A stretch of 64,000 nucleotides of DNA, taken from contig NZ_RZMW01000032.1 in assembly GCF_003992625.1 (NCBI RefSeq), forward strand, positions 1 to 64,000, in the 5' to 3' direction. The notes beneath the pieces are model-generated. The model did no database searches. It was not told where the DNA came from and saw only the letters and a list, made by a program, of their open reading frames with translations. Below, piece after piece: positions 35,533 to 44,013 of the stretch; position 1 is the stretch's first letter; every line of letters starts with the position of its first letter. The position numbers and the translations under genes were made by a program. The stretch is from Pelagibacterium lentulum (lineage in GTDB: Bacteria > Pseudomonadota > Alphaproteobacteria > Rhizobiales > Devosiaceae).

Positions 35533-36954
35533 TCAATCCTCCAGAACCCAGGTGTCTTTGGTGCCACCTCCCTGGGAGGAGTTGACCACAAGGGAACCAG
35601 GTTTCAGAGCCACCCGTGTCAGTCCGCCGGGCGTTATGCGAACCTTGTCGCCCACAAGAACGAACGGCCGCAAATCGACATGCCGGGGGGAAATCCCTTT
35701 GTCGGTGAAGGTGGGACAGGTGGAGAGCGCGAGCGTCGGCTGTACGATGTAATTGTCAGGCCGCGCTTTTATCTTGTCGGTAAATTCGGCCCGCATCTTC
35801 TTGGTGGAAGCCGGGCCAACCAACATGCCATAGCCGCCCGAGCCATGCACTTCCTTGACCACGAGGTCAGCCAGATTGTCGAGCACATAGGCGCGCTCGT
35901 CGTCATTGCTGCAATTGTAGGTCGGTACATTCTTGAGGATGGGCTTTTCGCCCAGATAAAATTCGATGATCTGCGGCACATAGGTATAGACCGCCTTGTC
36001 GTCGGCAATCCCCGTTCCCGGCGCGTTGACCAGTGTTACATTGCCTGCGCGATAGGCGTCGAACAGTCCGGGCACGCCCAGCATTGAGTCCGGTTTGAAG
36101 GTCAGTGGATCCAGATAATCGTCGTCGATCCGGCGATAGATGACGTGCACCCGCTCTGGCCCCAGCGTTGTACGCATATAGACCTTGCCATTCTCGACAA
36201 ACAGGTCATGGCCCTCGCACAGCGTCGCGCCCATTTGGTCGGCAAGGAAGGAATGCTCGAAATAGGCTGAATTATAAATGCCCGGCGTCAGCACGACGAT
36301 GTTGGGCGCCCCATCGCATGTATCGGGCGAAACGCTTTCCAGTGTCCGGCGCAGGTTTTCCGGGTAGTTTTCGACCGGCGCCACCTTGAGCTTGTGGAAT
36401 AGATCCGGCACAAGGTGCATCATCGCTTCCCGGTCTTCGAGCATATAGGAAACACCCGAAGGCGTGCGCAGATTGTCTTCAAGCACATAAAAATCGTCGG
36501 GGCCGGTGCGCACCAGATCGACCCCGATAATATGCGAATAGATCCCGCGCGGCGGGGTAAATCCCATCATTTGCGGGCAAAAGGCTTCATTCTGGATGAT
36601 GAGCTTTTCGGGAATACGCCCCGCGCGGATAATGTCCTGGTTGTGATAAAGATCGTGCAGGAACATGTTGAGCGCCTTGACGCGCTGCTCGATGCCTTTT
36701 TCGAGGCGCCGCCATTCGGCTGCGGAAATCACTCTCGGTATCACATCGAAGGGAATCAGGCGTTCGGTAGAGGCATCGTCGCCATAAACGGCAAATGTAA
36801 TGCCAAGGCGCCTGAAAATCGTTTCAGCATCCGCAGCCAATTGCTTTAGCGCCGATTTGGGCTGAGCCTGAACCCAGTCCGCCAGGATGCGGTAAGGTTC
36901 GCGGATCGATCCATCCGCATTGAGCATTTCGTCGAAATATTTCTTTTCGCTCAT
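35533..36954 (-). CDS. Circularly permuted ATP-grasp type 2 protein
   Basis: A 473-residue protein of the circularly permuted ATP-grasp family (formerly DUF404/DUF407). Characteristic blocks are GIYSHIIGVDLVRTG, EDNLRTPSGVSYMLEDR (about residues 140-160), VVLTPGIYNSAYFEHSFLA, KDKAVYTYVPQ-type and VKEVHGSGGYGMLVGP (the ATP-binding loop, about residue 385). ATP-grasp enzymes join a carboxyl to an amine or thiol through an acyl phosphate; a peptide ligase role is predicted for this branch. It is the first gene of the three-gene operon with alpha-E and the transglutaminase-like protein. The ATG at 36954 has AGAAGG upstream. A perfect Agl-type palindrome core lies 81 bases before it, on the side of the divergent gene. 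Confidence 0.9.
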   Translation of the reverse strand: MSEKKYFDEMLNADGSIREPYRILADWVQAQPKSALKQLAADAETIFRRLGITFAVYGDDASTERLIPFDVIPRVISAAEWRRLEKGIEQRVKALNMFLHDLYHNQDIIRAGRIPEKLIIQNEAFCPQMMGFTPPRGIYSHIIGVDLVRTGPDDFYVLEDNLRTPSGVSYMLEDREAMMHLVPDLFHKLKVAPVENYPENLRRTLESVSPDTCDGAPNIVVLTPGIYNSAYFEHSFLADQMGATLCEGHDLFVENGKVYMRTTLGPERVHVIYRRIDDDYLDPLTFKPDSMLGVPGLFDAYRAGNVTLVNAPGTGIADDKAVYTYVPQIIEFYLGEKPILKNVPTYNCSNDDERAYVLDNLADLVVKEVHGSGGYGMLVGPASTKKMRAEFTDKIKARPDNYIVQPTLALSTCPTFTDKGISPRHVDLRPFVLVGDKVRITPGGLTRVALKPGSLVVNSSQGGGTKDTWVLED

Positions 36955-37034
36955 ATGCCTTCTTTTTGAAACCGGCACTTCCCTACGCGCAAACCATTGG
37001 TGCATATTTATTGTACGTCGTCCAGCGGTCTTAA

Positions 37035-37044
37035 AAAACGTTTT
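37035..37044. promoter_or_regulatory. AAAACGTTTT palindrome (AglR-type operator core) before the hydroxyacid dehydrogenase
   Basis: AAAACGTTTT, within TTAAAAAACGTTTTGGGC, is the same 10-bp core as in the CCAAAACGTTTTGG sites before aglE and aglA-2. It lies 18-27 bases before the dehydrogenase start and between it and the divergent ATP-grasp operon. Confidence 0.55.
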
Positions 37045-37061
37045 GGGCCGATACACGGACT

Positions 37062-38015
37062 ATGCCGATCAGGGGAGTGAGACCAATTTCCAATTCAGTT
37101 CTGATTACACACCAGCTCTATTCCACCTGTATGGAGGCGCTTGAAGCGCGTTTCGACACCTGCCGACTGTACGAAGCAGATGATCGTGATGCCTTTCTGG
37201 CAGAAAAGGGAGCAGGGATTCGCGCCATCGCAGGCAGCAACGTAAATGCGGCAATGATGGACAAGATGCCCAATCTCGAACTGATCGCCAACTTCGGGGT
37301 CGGTTATGATTCTGTTGACGTCGAGGCAGCAAAAGCACGCGGCATTCGCGTTACCAATACCCCGGACGTGCTCAACGATGCAGTGGCCGAACTTGCTATC
37401 GGGCTCATGGTGGCAATGGCTCGCAAGATTCCCCAAACCGATCGTTTTGTGCGGGAAGGCAAATGGCTCGATGGTGCCTATCCGCTGACTTGGGAACTCA
37501 ATGGCAAGACACTAGGTATTCTGGGGCTTGGTCGCATCGGCAAGGAAATCGCCGTGCGTGCCCAGGCCATGAAAATGCGAGTCGTCTATCATGGCCGGAA
37601 CAAGCAGGATAACCAGCCCTTCATTTATTACGACGATCTCACGGACATGGCCCGCGATGCCGATTGGCTCATGGTTATCGCACCCGGCGGCGCACAAACC
37701 CGCAATATCGTATCAAGACAGGTGCTCGAAGCGCTTGGGCCGCAGGGCGCAGTTGTCAATCTGGCGCGCGGCACACTGATCGATGAAGTCGCCATGCTTG
37801 AACTCCTGGAATCCGGCGAACTCGGTGGCGCCGCGCTCGATGTCTTTGCGCAAGAGCCCAAAATGGACTCGCGCTTTTTCGCGCTCGATAATGTGGTTCT
37901 CTCGCCCCATCAGGGCAGCGCGACCGACCAGACCCGTCACCAGATGGGTATGCTTGTGGTGAAGAACATTGAAGCCCATTTCGCAGGCAAGTTGTTGCTG
38001 ACGCCGGTTGTTTGA
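37062..38015 (+). CDS. D-2-hydroxyacid dehydrogenase (glyoxylate/hydroxypyruvate reductase-like)
   Basis: A 317-residue NAD(P)-dependent D-2-hydroxyacid dehydrogenase. The cofactor loop is LGILGLGRIGKEIAVRAQAM at about residue 150, with the domain closing block GTLIDEVAMLELLESG. The catalytic Arg lies in VNLARGT, the Glu in FAQEPKM and the His in LSPHQGSAT. Relatives reduce glyoxylate and hydroxypyruvate. The start is unclear: ATG 37062 or GTG 37077, the latter giving MRPISNSVLITH. A palindrome like the AglR operator lies just upstream, hinting at sugar-dependent control. Confidence 0.9.
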   Translation: MPIRGVRPISNSVLITHQLYSTCMEALEARFDTCRLYEADDRDAFLAEKGAGIRAIAGSNVNAAMMDKMPNLELIANFGVGYDSVDVEAAKARGIRVTNTPDVLNDAVAELAIGLMVAMARKIPQTDRFVREGKWLDGAYPLTWELNGKTLGILGLGRIGKEIAVRAQAMKMRVVYHGRNKQDNQPFIYYDDLTDMARDADWLMVIAPGGAQTRNIVSRQVLEALGPQGAVVNLARGTLIDEVAMLELLESGELGGAALDVFAQEPKMDSRFFALDNVVLSPHQGSATDQTRHQMGMLVVKNIEAHFAGKLLLTPVV

Positions 38016-38024
38016 GCCACGTCC

Positions 38025-38636
38025 ATGACCGGAGATTTTACACCCGCCGATAGGCTCGAGATCGACTTTATCGGAGGCGCGGTCGGGTATCGTCGAATGC
38101 AGGGGCATGGGCGCTCGCAGCCCTTGCCCAAGGCCGTTGGCATGGCAAAAGGACATCTGCCGCAGGTGGTCGATGCTACGGCGGGCATGGGGCGCGATAG
38201 TTTCGTCCTGGCCACGCTTGGCGCGCAGGTCACAATGATAGAGCGCAATCGGGCTGTTTATGCGGCGCTGGAAGAGGCGATTACCCGCGCACGCGACCAC
38301 AACGCAGAACTGGCCTCAATCGTTAGCCGGATGACGCTACTTTATGGCGATGCAAAAGACCTCTTACCCGAACTTGCGCCCGAGGTCGTGCTTGTCGATC
38401 CCATGCACCCGGATCGCACCAAGTCCGCTTTGGTGAAAAAGGAAATGCGCATCATGCGCGATACAGTCGGCGCCGACACCGATTCTGCCGCATTGATGCA
38501 GGTCGCATTCGCCTCGGCCACAGAGAGGGTGGTGTTGAAATGGCCCTTACGCGCCGCTTCCATCGAGGGTATCCGCAACCCCTCCTATCAGATCATGGGC
38601 AAGACCATCCGCTATGACGTGTTTGTGATCGGCTGA
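38025..38636 (+). CDS. rsmJ: RsmJ-like 16S rRNA (guanine1516-N2)-methyltransferase
   Basis: A 203-residue SAM-dependent methyltransferase that resembles E. coli RsmJ (YhiQ) in its core. Family blocks are IDFIGGAVGYRRMQGHGRSQ, PKAVGMAKGHLPQVVDATAG (SAM motif I), MGRDSFVLATLGAQVTMIER, VVLVDPMHPDRTKSALVKKE (motif IV, normally DPMFP) and VLKWP. RsmJ methylates G1516 of 16S rRNA. The protein is shorter at the N-terminus than the enteric enzyme. It lies 9 bases after the hydroxyacid dehydrogenase gene and is probably cotranscribed. Confidence 0.8.
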   Translation: MTGDFTPADRLEIDFIGGAVGYRRMQGHGRSQPLPKAVGMAKGHLPQVVDATAGMGRDSFVLATLGAQVTMIERNRAVYAALEEAITRARDHNAELASIVSRMTLLYGDAKDLLPELAPEVVLVDPMHPDRTKSALVKKEMRIMRDTVGADTDSAALMQVAFASATERVVLKWPLRAASIEGIRNPSYQIMGKTIRYDVFVIG

Positions 38637-38655
38637 CCGGGTGGAATCCTCTGAC

Positions 38656-38671
38656 ATTACAGCATTGTAAT
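38656..38671. promoter_or_regulatory. Operator-like palindrome upstream of the DoxX gene
   Basis: ATTACAGCATTGTAAT is an inverted repeat with perfect 6-base arms and a 4-base centre, 67 bases before the DoxX start. It looks like a regulator binding site; which regulator is unknown. Confidence 0.4.
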
Positions 38672-38738
38672 TTGTCTGCACGGGCCGATGGCCATCATGG
38701 GTTAAGGCGTTCAAACTTGAAACGGAGCCAATCCAGAA

Positions 38739-39191
38739 ATGTCCAATACCCTTCAAACCAACAAGCCACGCCTCATCATCGCCCCGCTCGCAAAAGTCTA
38801 TGATCTTGGCACTCCGATTGCCGAAACCGTCCTGCGTGTCCTTGCCGGTATGGCGCTCATGGTTCATGGCTGGCCCAAGATCCAGAACCCATTTGGGATG
38901 GCGGGAATGGTTGAAGGTCTCGGCTTTGTTCCGGGCATTTTCTGGTCTCCGGCCCTCGCTGTCACCGAGTTCTTTGGCGGCCTTTTGCTTGTCCTTGGGC
39001 TTTTGACACGCCCTGCAGCCTTTGCGACGATGGTTGTGTTGCTCGTTACCGTCTATGCGCATTGGATTGCGATGGGGCAGGGCTATTCCGGCGCCGAACT
39101 GTCGATCCTCTGGTCAGCCATCTTGTTGTTTTTCGCGATGCGCGGTGCCAACCGGTTTTCGGTTGATGCCAAGATCGGCCGCCAGTTCTGA
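38739..39191 (+). CDS. DoxX family membrane protein
   Basis: A 150-residue protein with four membrane helices and the DoxX pattern: LRVLAGMALMVHGWPKIQNP at about residue 33, FWSPALAVTEFFGGLLLVLG at about 70, then LLTRPAAFATMVVLLVTVYA. DoxX proteins are associated with thiosulfate or redox stress systems in some bacteria; the role of this single gene is not known. A palindromic operator candidate lies upstream. Confidence 0.85.
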   Translation: MSNTLQTNKPRLIIAPLAKVYDLGTPIAETVLRVLAGMALMVHGWPKIQNPFGMAGMVEGLGFVPGIFWSPALAVTEFFGGLLLVLGLLTRPAAFATMVVLLVTVYAHWIAMGQGYSGAELSILWSAILLFFAMRGANRFSVDAKIGRQF

Positions 39192-39324
39192 TCTTTAACA
39201 GCCCTTGGTCCGGGGATCGGTGCGGGAAATCTTTAGCTTTGCTGCGACTGCTCATTGAAAACGCGCCGCACACGTCTATAAAGGCATCGCGCACGCTAAC
39301 GCTTCCCAGGACCGAGGAAACCTG

Positions 39325-40509
39325 ATGTTTGAATCCCTTACGCCCGCCCCGCAGGACAAGATTTTCGCGCTTATGGCAGCCTATCAGGCCGACAATCGCG
39401 ATGGAAAAATCGACCTTGGCATTGGCGTTTATAAGGATGACGAGGGCAACACCCCCGTTATGACCGCGGTCAAGAAAGCTGAGGAGCGCCTGCTGGCGAC
39501 AGCCAAGACCAAATCCTATGTTGGCGTTGCCGGCGACAAGACCTTCAACAAACTGATGATTGATCTCGCGCTCGATGGCGCTGTGCCCGATGACCGCGTG
39601 CGCGGCGTTCAGGCCCCGGGCGGAACCGGTGCGCTGTGGATCATTCTCATGCTGATCCAGCGCTCCAACCCTGACGCCAAAATCTGGATCTCGGACCCAA
39701 GCTGGCCCAACCATGTGCCGATGGTCGAGCAGGTTGGTATGCCGTCAGCCAGCTACCCCTATTTTGATCCCGAAACCGGCAAGGTCCGGTTTGAGGACAT
39801 GCTGGCGACCCTTGATGGCTTGGGTAAGAACGACGTCGTTCTCCTGCATGGCTGCTGCCACAATCCTACGGGCGCAAACCTTTCGCCCGAACAATGGGAT
39901 CGCGTGATTGAGAGCCTTGAGCGCACCGGCGCCTTCCCACTCATTGACATGGCCTATCAGGGCTTTGGCGATGGTCTTGAGGAAGACGCTTATGGAGTGC
40001 GTGCGCTTGCCCGCAAGATTCCCGAGTTTGTCGTGGCCACGAGTTGCTCTAAGAATTTCGGCCTTTACCGCGACCGTGCCGGCTGCGCCATCGCCGTTGG
40101 CAGGGATGCAAAAGCTGCCGATCTTGCCAATGCGCAAATGATGAGTTGCGTGCGTGCCGCCTATTCACAGCCACCCGCTCATGGCGCCGAGGTGGTGCGC
40201 GAAATCCTTTCCGACGACGCCTTGCGTGCCGAATGGAAGAGCGAGCTTGAGGCCATGCGCACCCGCATGGTTGCAAACCGTCTGGCTCTGGCCGAAGCCA
40301 TCCGTGCCCGTTCCAACAGTTCCGATTTCGATTTTGTCTCCGAGCATCGCGGCATGTTCTCGCTGCTCGGATTGCCGACCGCCACTGTCGACCAACTAAA
40401 AGACAAAAACGCCATCTATATGCTCGATGACAGCCGCATCAATATCGCCGGTCTTTCTGGTGAGCGTATCGAGCGGTTGGCTGACGCGATTGTCGCGGCA
40501 ACCCGTTAA
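39325..40509 (+). CDS. Aromatic/aspartate aminotransferase (class I, I-alpha)
   Basis: A 394-residue PLP enzyme of the aspartate/aromatic aminotransferase I-alpha type. It starts MFESLTPAPQDKIFALMAAY like TyrB/AspC. The substrate loop is IDLGIGVYKDDEGNTPVM, the PLP contacts include HGCCHNPTGANLS and DMAYQGFGDGLEED, the Schiff-base Lys is in TSCSKNFGLYRDRAG (about residue 237), and the carboxylate-binding Arg lies in LDDSRINIAGLS. It transfers amino groups between aromatic or dicarboxylic amino acids and 2-oxoglutarate. Exact preference (TatA, TyrB or AspC type) is not settled by sequence. It is transcribed alone. Confidence 0.92.
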   Translation: MFESLTPAPQDKIFALMAAYQADNRDGKIDLGIGVYKDDEGNTPVMTAVKKAEERLLATAKTKSYVGVAGDKTFNKLMIDLALDGAVPDDRVRGVQAPGGTGALWIILMLIQRSNPDAKIWISDPSWPNHVPMVEQVGMPSASYPYFDPETGKVRFEDMLATLDGLGKNDVVLLHGCCHNPTGANLSPEQWDRVIESLERTGAFPLIDMAYQGFGDGLEEDAYGVRALARKIPEFVVATSCSKNFGLYRDRAGCAIAVGRDAKAADLANAQMMSCVRAAYSQPPAHGAEVVREILSDDALRAEWKSELEAMRTRMVANRLALAEAIRARSNSSDFDFVSEHRGMFSLLGLPTATVDQLKDKNAIYMLDDSRINIAGLSGERIERLADAIVAATR

Positions 40510-40605
40510 TTATCGTCATTTGCGGCATTTCGCCTTGCAGGTATGCCGTTCCATGAATACATCTTGGTCATTAGACTAAAGTATGATCCCGAAAGGGGGA
40601 GAGAA

Positions 40606-41262
40606 ATGAAGTTCTTTGTCGATACAGCAGAAGTCAGCGAAATTCGTGAACTGCACGATATTGGCCTGCTCGATGGCGTCACCACGAATCCGTCGCTGAT
40701 TGCTAAGTCCGGCCGCGACTTCAAGGAAGTCGTCAAGGAAATCTGCGATTTGCTGCCCGGTTTGCCGGTTTCGGCTGAAGTTGCCGCAACAGATTATGAT
40801 GGCATGATGGCGGAAGCCGATGTGCTCGCCAAAATTGCCGACAATGTCGTGGTTAAGCTGCCGCTGACGCTTGCCGGTCTGAAGGCCTGCAAGGCGCTCA
40901 CCGGTCGTGGCATAAAGACCAACGTGACCCTGTGCTTCTCTGCCAATCAGGCTCTTTTGGCCGCCAAGGTCGGTGCGACCTACATTTCGCCCTTCATCGG
41001 CCGCATCGACGATCTGAACGTTGATGGTATGCAGCTCATTCAGGACATCCGCATCATCTACGACAATTACGGCTTTGAAACCGAAATTCTCGCAGCTTCG
41101 ATCCGCTCGGCCAACCACGTGTCCGATGCCGCGCTTTCGGGGGCGGATGTGGCCACCATTCCACCGGGCGTTCTCAAGAAGCTGGCGGACCACGTTTTGA
41201 CTGACAAGGGCCTCGATGCCTTCGTCAAGGATTGGAAGTCCACCGGCCAGTCGATCATCTAA
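40606..41262 (+). CDS. fsa: Fructose-6-phosphate aldolase / short transaldolase
   Basis: A 218-residue short transaldolase-family enzyme. It begins [20 protein letters not shown]. The Schiff-base Lys is in [11 protein letters not shown] at about residue 85, and the phosphate site is in [20 protein letters not shown] and SIRSANHV. Members either cleave fructose 6-phosphate or act as transaldolases; the two are hard to separate by eye, and many genomes label it as probable transaldolase. The ATG at 40606 follows AGGGGGAGAGAA. It is followed by mrp after 14 bases on the same strand. Confidence 0.9.
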   Translation: MKFFVDTAEVSEIRELHDIGLLDGVTTNPSLIAKSGRDFKEVVKEICDLLPGLPVSAEVAATDYDGMMAEADVLAKIADNVVVKLPLTLAGLKACKALTGRGIKTNVTLCFSANQALLAAKVGATYISPFIGRIDDLNVDGMQLIQDIRIIYDNYGFETEILAASIRSANHVSDAALSGADVATIPPGVLKKLADHVLTDKGLDAFVKDWKSTGQSII

Positions 41263-41276
41263 GGCTGGACGCCTTT

Positions 41277-42368
41277 ATGGCAGACACGCAGATTGAACAG
41301 ACGATCCGCAATGCGCTGGGCGCCATCGAGGTGCCCGGCGGAGCTTCGCTCGCCGAATTTCCCGGCCTTTCCGATATCATCGTCACCAAAAGCGCAATTG
41401 CCGTTGCCATCTCGGTTGCTCCGGGCATGGAAGCGGCTTTCGGTCCTGTTCGGTCTGCCGCCGAGGCGGCGGTCGCCAAGGTTGCCGAAGGGCGCAAGGT
41501 GATGGTTTCGCTCTCCTCGCAAAAGCCCCCATCCAATGCAGCGCCGCAAGGCGCGTCAAACCGGCCCGGTCCGCCGCCGCGCACGCCGGTCCCTGGCGTA
41601 AAGCACATTGTTGCCGTTGGCTCAGGCAAGGGGGGGGTCGGTAAATCAACCTGCGCCGTCAATATCGCGCTGTCATTGGCTTCAACCGGCCTCAAGGTCG
41701 GCATTCTGGATGCTGACCTTTACGGCCCTTCACTGCCTAAACTGCTTGGCATCGAAGACAAGCCCGCCATTCGCGATGACGGCATTTTCCGCCCGTTCGA
41801 GGTTCACGGCCTCAAGGCCATGTCGATCGGCCCTATGCTTGAAGGCAATCAGGCTGTTGTCTGGCGCGGTCCCATGGCGACCTCCGCCTTGCGACAATTG
41901 CTGCGCGAAACCGACTGGGGCGGCATTGATATTCTGGTCGTCGATCTGCCACCTGGCACTGGCGATATACAGATTTCCCTCGTGCAACAGGTTGAACTTG
42001 CCGGCGCGATCATCATTTCGACCCCGCAGGACCTCGCCCTGATCGATGCGAAAAAGGCCATCGACATGTTCGCGCGGGTCAAGATTCCCGTCCTGGGCAT
42101 TGTCGAGAATATGAGCTATTTCATCGCGCCCGATACCGGCAATCGCTATGATATCTTCGGCCACGGCGGCGCGCGGAATGCTGCCGTTGATCTTGGCATC
42201 GATTTCCTCGGTGAAATCCCGTTGGTCATGGCCATTCGCGAAGGCTCGGACGCCGGACAACCGGCGGTCATCGCAAGCCCGGAAGGTCCAGAAGCCAAGG
42301 CGTTCAAGGCCATCGCCGACCAGATTGCGGCCCGTATCAACGCTCCGCTGGCAAAAACGCTTCCCTGA
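41277..42368 (+). CDS. mrp: Mrp/ApbC family P-loop ATPase (iron-sulfur carrier)
   Basis: A 363-residue protein with an N-terminal DUF59/MIP18-like domain (residues 1-80), a Pro/Ala linker and a C-terminal deviant Walker ATPase. The P-loop is GSGKGGVGKSTCAVNIALSL (about residue 119), switch II is VDLPPGTGDIQISLVQQ, and the conserved block MSIGPMLEGNQAVVWRGPM is present. Mrp proteins carry and transfer Fe-S clusters to apoproteins. At the position of the usual CxxC cluster ligands it reads MSYFIAPDTGNRY, without cysteines; as far as I recall this is common in alphaproteobacterial Mrp. Confidence 0.92.
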   Translation: MADTQIEQTIRNALGAIEVPGGASLAEFPGLSDIIVTKSAIAVAISVAPGMEAAFGPVRSAAEAAVAKVAEGRKVMVSLSSQKPPSNAAPQGASNRPGPPPRTPVPGVKHIVAVGSGKGGVGKSTCAVNIALSLASTGLKVGILDADLYGPSLPKLLGIEDKPAIRDDGIFRPFEVHGLKAMSIGPMLEGNQAVVWRGPMATSALRQLLRETDWGGIDILVVDLPPGTGDIQISLVQQVELAGAIIISTPQDLALIDAKKAIDMFARVKIPVLGIVENMSYFIAPDTGNRYDIFGHGGARNAAVDLGIDFLGEIPLVMAIREGSDAGQPAVIASPEGPEAKAFKAIADQIAARINAPLAKTLP

Positions 42369-42418
42369 GCGCCTTACTATGCTAGATGACAAGTGATCAA
42401 AACGCTGTTATCTGTAAT

Positions 42419-42432
42419 GTAACCGATTACAA
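42419..42432. promoter_or_regulatory. Operator-like palindrome upstream of the GH1 beta-glucosidase
   Basis: TGTAACCGATTACA has matching TGTAA/TTACA arms around CCGA and ends 26 bases before the beta-glucosidase start. It has the shape of a LacI-type operator but differs from the AAAACGTTTT sites, so a regulator other than AglR is likely. Confidence 0.5.
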
Positions 42433-42458
42433 AAATCGTTCAGGGCGGAGAATGATCC

Positions 42459-43811
42459 ATGTTCAGCCATAAGCGCGCCGATTTCGGCGAAGGGTTTGTC
42501 TTTGGTGCGGCCACGGCGGCCTACCAGATCGAGGGTGGCCAGACCGATGGCCGCGGTCCTTCCATCTGGGACAGCTTTTCGGCAACGCCCGGCAATGTGC
42601 AGGCAGGCGATACCGGCGCTGTTGCATGCGATCACTATCGCCTCTGGCCTCAAGACCTCGATTTGCTCGCCGATGCGGGTTTTGATGCTTATCGTTTTTC
42701 GTTTTCATGGCCGCGGCTCATTCCCGAGGGAACGGGCACCATCAACGATAAGGGCATCGACTTTTACGACCGCCTGATCGACGGCATGCTGGAGCGAAAT
42801 CTCAAGCCCTTTGCAACGCTCTATCACTGGGACTTGCCCAGCGCGCTGCAGGACAAAGGGGGCTGGCTTAATCGCGACATAGCCAACTGGTTTGCGGACT
42901 ACGCGGTGCTTGTCGCCCAGAAATTCGGCGACCGGCTTGCCACGACCGCCACCATCAACGAGCCGTGGTGCGTTGCATTCCTTAGCCACATGCTGGGGGC
43001 TCATGCGCCGGGTTATCGCGATTTGCGCGCGGCGGCCCGTGCTTCCCATCATGTGCTTTATGCCCACGGGAGCGCTATAAACGCCATGCGGTCGGAGGGT
43101 ATGAAGAACCTCGGTTTGGTTCTCAATTTTGAAGTGGCGCAGAGTGCTAGCGCTGACCCCGACGATATGACGGCGGCCTTGCTCTGGGACGGCATATTCA
43201 ATCGCTGGTATCTCGATGGGCTGTTCAAGGGCGCATATCCTACTGACGTTCTGGAACAGTTCGGCGAGCATATGCCTGCGCACTATCTTGCCGACATGGC
43301 GACGGTTACGGCGCCAATCGATTGGCTCGGCGTCAACTACTACACACGGGGCCTTTACGCCCATGATCCGGCAAGGACGGTCTTTCCGCTGCGCAAGGTC
43401 GATGGTCCGCTTGAAAAGACCGACATCGGATGGGAAATTTTCCCCCAGGGGCTGGAAGATATTCTCACCCGAATTTCCACCGATTACACCACCATCCCGC
43501 TTTACGTGACCGAAAACGGCATGGCCGAAGTGGAGGGCGTCGATGATCCCCGCCGTGTGGCCTATTATGATTCGCATCTGGCCTCGGTTCGGGGCGCGCA
43601 AAATCGTGGTGCCAATGTGAAAGGCTATTTCGGGTGGTCCCTGCTCGACAATTACGAATGGGCCGAAGGATATTCAAAGCGGTTTGGATTGGTGCATGTA
43701 GATTACCAGACCCAGCAGCGCACGCCAAAGCAAAGCTATCGCGCATTTCAGGCCATGCTGGCTGGAAACAATATTCCGACCGATCGTGCCGGTTATGCTG
43801 AGATGGCCTGA
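42459..43811 (+). CDS. GH1 beta-glucosidase
   Basis: A 450-residue glycoside hydrolase family 1 enzyme, cytoplasmic. It starts with the family block FGEGFVFGAATAAYQIEGG. The acid/base Glu is in TINEPWCV (about residue 166) and the nucleophile in YVTENGMA (about residue 350). Other family contacts are FRFSFSWPRLIPEG, WLGVNYYTR and GYFGWSLLDNYEWAEGYSKR. It hydrolyses beta-glucosides such as cellobiose. It stands directly before the agl operon but has its own operator-like palindrome, so its control may be separate. Confidence 0.94.
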   Translation: MFSHKRADFGEGFVFGAATAAYQIEGGQTDGRGPSIWDSFSATPGNVQAGDTGAVACDHYRLWPQDLDLLADAGFDAYRFSFSWPRLIPEGTGTINDKGIDFYDRLIDGMLERNLKPFATLYHWDLPSALQDKGGWLNRDIANWFADYAVLVAQKFGDRLATTATINEPWCVAFLSHMLGAHAPGYRDLRAAARASHHVLYAHGSAINAMRSEGMKNLGLVLNFEVAQSASADPDDMTAALLWDGIFNRWYLDGLFKGAYPTDVLEQFGEHMPAHYLADMATVTAPIDWLGVNYYTRGLYAHDPARTVFPLRKVDGPLEKTDIGWEIFPQGLEDILTRISTDYTTIPLYVTENGMAEVEGVDDPRRVAYYDSHLASVRGAQNRGANVKGYFGWSLLDNYEWAEGYSKRFGLVHVDYQTQQRTPKQSYRAFQAMLAGNNIPTDRAGYAEMA

Positions 43812-43923
43812 TTTCCTGATCCGTAATTGACATCGGACCTGCGCGAGACGGCTTGGCAATCATCGCAGATTGTGCAAATTTGACTCACCGTAAAATGCCG
43901 CCATATCTGACTTAAAGGACGGC

Positions 43924-43953
43924 TAAAACGTTTTGGAAGCCAAAACGTTTTGG
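43924..43953. promoter_or_regulatory. Tandem AglR-type operators upstream of aglE
   Basis: AAAACGTTTT (43925-43934) and the 14-bp perfect palindrome CCAAAACGTTTTGG (43940-43953) lie 16 bases apart, centre to centre, about 60-90 bases before aglE. The same palindrome occurs before aglA-2, next to a LacI gene. The pair is a strong candidate for cooperative repression of the transport operon. Confidence 0.8.
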
Positions 43954-44013
43954 TAAGGCGGCAACGGAAACTCGATGCAACCTAAGCATCGCAATGTGCT
44001 ATGGGAGGACTAC

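Noticed and set aside
42705-43601. 298-codon open frame opposite the beta-glucosidase
   Set aside because: Antisense shadow of a clear GH1 enzyme.
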